Shown here piece by piece: positions 62,007 to 64,000 of a stretch of 64,000 nucleotides of DNA. The stretch spans positions 7,546,001 through 7,610,000 of the forward strand of contig NZ_CP069396.1 of the NCBI RefSeq assembly GCF_016887565.1, given 5' to 3'. The translations under genes and the position numbers were made by a program. The DNA is from Archangium violaceum (GTDB lineage Bacteria > Myxococcota > Myxococcia > Myxococcales > Myxococcaceae). How positions within the stretch are numbered: the first letter of the stretch is position 1; each line of letters begins with the position of its first letter. The notes beneath the pieces were generated by a model. That model was not told where the DNA came from. It did no database searches and was given only the letters and a program-made list of their open reading frames with translations.

Positions 62007-63320
62007 TTACGGAGTGGCGCAGAGGGTGCCGTTGAGGATGAATTCGGACGGAACCGGCAGGTGGTGGGCCGCCGGAGCGTTCGCGTTGAACCCGAACGTG
62101 ACGGAGCCGTTGGGCGGGATGGTACTGGTCCACGCCTCGTTCTCGGCGGTCACCGTGGTGCCCAGCTGGGAGACCTTCGCGCTCCAGCCGTTGGTGACCG
62201 TCTGACCGCCGGTGTAGTCCCACAGCAACTTCCAACCGGAGATGGCGCTGGTCCCGGTGTTGGTGATGGTGACGTTGCCGGTGAAGCCGCCGGACCACTT
62301 GTTGGGCTCGGAGTATGCGACCTTGCAGTCTCCGGCGGGCGGAGTGGCGGTCGTGGTGAACGAGACCGCCGCCGAGGCGCTGGAGCGGTTGCCCGCGGCG
62401 TCACGTGCGACCACGGAGTAGGTGTACGAGGTCGAGGGCGTGAGGCCGGTGAGGAGAACGGTGGTGCCACCGGGCGAGGCCACCCGCTCGCTGGTGGAGC
62501 CAACCAGCCGGTACACCTCGTAACCCGTCACTCCCACGTTGTCGCGCGCGGCGGACCAGGTCAGTTGGGCGGTCGTGCCTGTCACGCCACTGACGACGGG
62601 CGTGCCGGGCGTAGTGGGCGCCTCGATGTCCGGCTGCTGGCTGCCCCCGTCGAAGACCACGTCGGAGCAGTTGTAGAAGGCCTCCGCGCTGTCCGAGCGC
62701 TGCCAGATGGAATAGATGATGTGGCGGCCGCTCTTGCCGGCCGGCAGCTGCGCGGTCCACGTGTACTCGGGGCCCTCCGGGCCGGTGCCGTTGATGGGCG
62801 GGTTGGTGACGGTGTCGAAGGGGACCGGCTCCAGGTCGGACCACTTCAGGGGCTGGCTCGGATCCCACCCATCCCGGGTCACGTACTGGTACCAGGTGCC
62901 AGGGTGCGGCGCCCAGGCGTTGTACCGGATGGTGATGGTGGAACCGGCCTGCAGTGTGGTGGTGGGCCAGTCCGCGTGGGCCATGTTGTAGGCATCGAAG
63001 AGCGCGGTGGGTCCGCACAGCTTGCCATCCGGGATGATCTCCCGGTGCCGGCCGCCCGCGTTGCTGATCAGGTTGCCGAACCAATTCCAGAGCGGGTTCT
63101 TGCCACCCTCGGCCACGGCGGCGATGCAGGCGGGGTTGGTGGGTTGCAGATCTCCCCCCTGCCCTCCGGCCTTGCCATCCAGGTAGCAGGCATAGGTCCG
63201 GGTCGCGGGGTAGGTCATCCCGCCGTGGGCGAGCGCCGCGTCGAGCGGCGCGAGCATCGCGCCCAGGGTGGTGACACCGATGACAGCGGCACGGGACATT
63301 CCAGTGTTAGGCGTTCTCAT
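62007..63320 (-). CDS. AA10 lytic polysaccharide monooxygenase with FnIII and CBM2
   Basis: 437 residues. LPMOs cut crystalline cellulose or chitin by copper-dependent oxidation. After a signal peptide the chain begins at His32 (ALA|HGGMTYPATR), which with His116 (NMAHADWP) forms the histidine brace of AA10 enzymes; conserved cysteines (TYACYLDG, NPACIAAV) are present. The AA10 domain spans about 32-215, a FnIII domain follows (about 225-315; SWSAARDNVGVTGYEVYRL type), and a CBM2 ends the protein (KWSGGFTGNVTITNTGTSAISGWKL region, in line with cellulose binding). The ATG at 63320 has GGAGAG upstream; an earlier ATG at 63341 is possible. It follows the FnIII-CBM3 gene by 17 nt. Confidence 0.93.
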   Translation of the reverse strand: MRTPNTGMSRAAVIGVTTLGAMLAPLDAALAHGGMTYPATRTYACYLDGKAGGQGGDLQPTNPACIAAVAEGGKNPLWNWFGNLISNAGGRHREIIPDGKLCGPTALFDAYNMAHADWPTTTLQAGSTITIRYNAWAPHPGTWYQYVTRDGWDPSQPLKWSDLEPVPFDTVTNPPINGTGPEGPEYTWTAQLPAGKSGRHIIYSIWQRSDSAEAFYNCSDVVFDGGSQQPDIEAPTTPGTPVVSGVTGTTAQLTWSAARDNVGVTGYEVYRLVGSTSERVASPGGTTVLLTGLTPSTSYTYSVVARDAAGNRSSASAAVSFTTTATPPAGDCKVAYSEPNKWSGGFTGNVTITNTGTSAISGWKLLWDYTGGQTVTNGWSAKVSQLGTTVTAENEAWTSTIPPNGSVTFGFNANAPAAHHLPVPSEFILNGTLCATP

Positions 63321-63337
63321 GGCTCTCTCCTCGATGT

Positions 63338-64000
63338 TCAAGGCTCGTTGCCCCAGACCAGGACGCCACCGCGGAACACGGTCATCTTGCTCGAGGCGGC
63401 GAACGAGGTCTTGGTGGGGTCGAACGAGTAGTCATTGGTTTCGTCGAAGTTGGACCAGTTGCTCTTGTTGAAACGGATCTGGATTTCGCCGGTGTCGCGG
63501 CCGGCGGCGATCGAACCGGCACCGGAGGTGAAGCCGAGCTCGACGTAATGCGTGGCACCCGTCTTGGGCGTGGACAGCGCCACCACGGTGGAGGTGATGT
63601 TGGCGCAGCCCAGGACGGCGTAGTCACACGCGACCTGGACCGATTCCCCGGAGTCCGGCGTGAAGTAGTAGCGGACCTTCAGCTCGCTGGCGGGAACGCT
63701 GGCCGTGCCACCATTGGCGATCTTGAGGTGCGGTCGGATCTGATTGTTGGCCGGCGAGTTGGAGTCGGCATCGCGGTACAGGACCGAGAGGCTGGACGCG
63801 GGGGCCTGCTGCGTGGTCGCGGAGGCCTCCACGGACGCGGAAGACTCGTTGCCAGACGTATCGACCGCCGTGAGCTTGAAATAGTAGGGGGTCGAGGCAT
63901 TCAGGCCGGTGCTGGCGTAGGAGGCCGTCGTGACACCGCTGGCGATCCGGTTGGAGGCGGAGGGAGTGAAGCCGCTCGTCGTGGAGCGGTAGACGTTGTA
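63338..64000 (-). CDS. FnIII-CBM3 secreted enzyme, 3' part
   Basis: The last 220 residues of a protein whose gene continues beyond the window end at 64000 (frame open, 221 codons with the stop). A FnIII domain comes first (YNVYRSTTSGFTPSASNR, then ASTPYYFKLTAVDTSGNESSAS), then a CBM3 (LYRDADSNSPANNQIRPHLKIAN, ELKVRYYFTPD, and GEIQIRFNKSNWSNFDETNDYSF at the end), the cellulose-binding module usual on GH9, GH5 or GH48 enzymes. The catalytic domain is not visible, so the enzyme type is unknown. It is read before the LPMO gene with only 17 nt between, so the two probably form one polymer-degradation operon. Confidence 0.9.
   Translation of the reverse strand, partial: YNVYRSTTSGFTPSASNRIASGVTTASYASTGLNASTPYYFKLTAVDTSGNESSASVEASATTQQAPASSLSVLYRDADSNSPANNQIRPHLKIANGGTASVPASELKVRYYFTPDSGESVQVACDYAVLGCANITSTVVALSTPKTGATHYVELGFTSGAGSIAAGRDTGEIQIRFNKSNWSNFDETNDYSFDPTKTSFAASSKMTVFRGGVLVWGNEP

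Noticed and set aside
1-64000. CRISPR arrays, tRNA, rRNA, insertion sequences or prophage
   Set aside because: No regularly spaced repeats, no tRNA-like cloverleaf, no transposase or phage structural proteins were recognised in any frame.

Overview
The window looks like a chromosomal segment of a myxobacterium, most likely the Archangium/Cystobacter/Myxococcus group. The sequence is strongly GC-rich, uses many GTG and a few TTG starts, and packs genes tightly with NTGA overlaps. It is full of sensor kinases, a Ser/Thr kinase, class III cyclase-like proteins, large lipoproteins and beta-barrel proteins. It also has a toxin/immunity pair resembling the Sit (swarming inhibition) cassettes that Myxococcus transfers by outer-membrane exchange. 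No tRNA, rRNA, CRISPR array, phage block or insertion sequence was recognised, and no gene-free stretch exceeds about 300 bases.

Layout. 1-300: 3' end of msrA. 302-6854 (minus): six-gene tripartite efflux operon (Yip1-like membrane protein, TolC-like channel, HlyD-type adaptor, ABC ATPase, two MacB/FtsX-type permeases), with 4-nt overlaps at all five junctions. 7064-11757 (plus): ClpA-type unfoldase, a Rossmann/DUF2520 protein and a tandem degenerate cyclase-homology protein, ending in a strong hairpin. 11907-17692: a conserved hypothetical gene, a large lipoprotein combining a zinc-peptidase motif, a propeller and a barrel, and a receiver-kinase hybrid. 17699-25290 (minus): CACHE/HAMP histidine kinase, FecR-domain protein, Ig-repeat plus barrel protein and CARDB-like lipoprotein, arranged as a surface module under one sensor. 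25527-28088 (plus): lipoprotein toxin with a Tox-REase-5 nuclease end, followed by an Imm52-type immunity gene.

28124-36676: lipoproteins, a PKD-type protein with a c-heme motif, a transporter-HEAT-cNMP-binding fusion, an antisense-overlapping membrane protein and a UshA-type phosphoesterase. 36777-43200: sirtuin, two histidine kinases, PIN protein, and an ECF sigma factor translationally coupled to a NrsF-like membrane anti-sigma factor. 43305-50565: LysR regulator divergent from an MFS exporter with a T-N11-A palindrome between them, an epoxide-hydrolase-like enzyme, and a 1354-residue kinase/dead-cyclase/ATPase. 50645-61775: P-type ATPase, an operon with NadD, degenerate phosphoesterase, NamZ-like enzyme, active-looking cyclase and TPR protein, then MutS2 and an MFS exporter. 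62007-64000 (minus): an AA10 polysaccharide monooxygenase with FnIII and CBM2, and the 3' end of a FnIII-CBM3 enzyme, suited to cellulose or chitin attack.

How parts may work together (inference). The secreted LPMO/CBM3 pair fits a polymer-degrading soil predator. The toxin/immunity pair fits kin discrimination. Three cyclase-like proteins and one cNMP-binding protein suggest nucleotide signalling, although two of the three cyclase proteins lack metal-binding residues. A roughly 45-bp palindromic repeat occurs three times, always just after or at the 3' end of a gene, and in one case it supplies the C-terminal codons of the MFS exporter.
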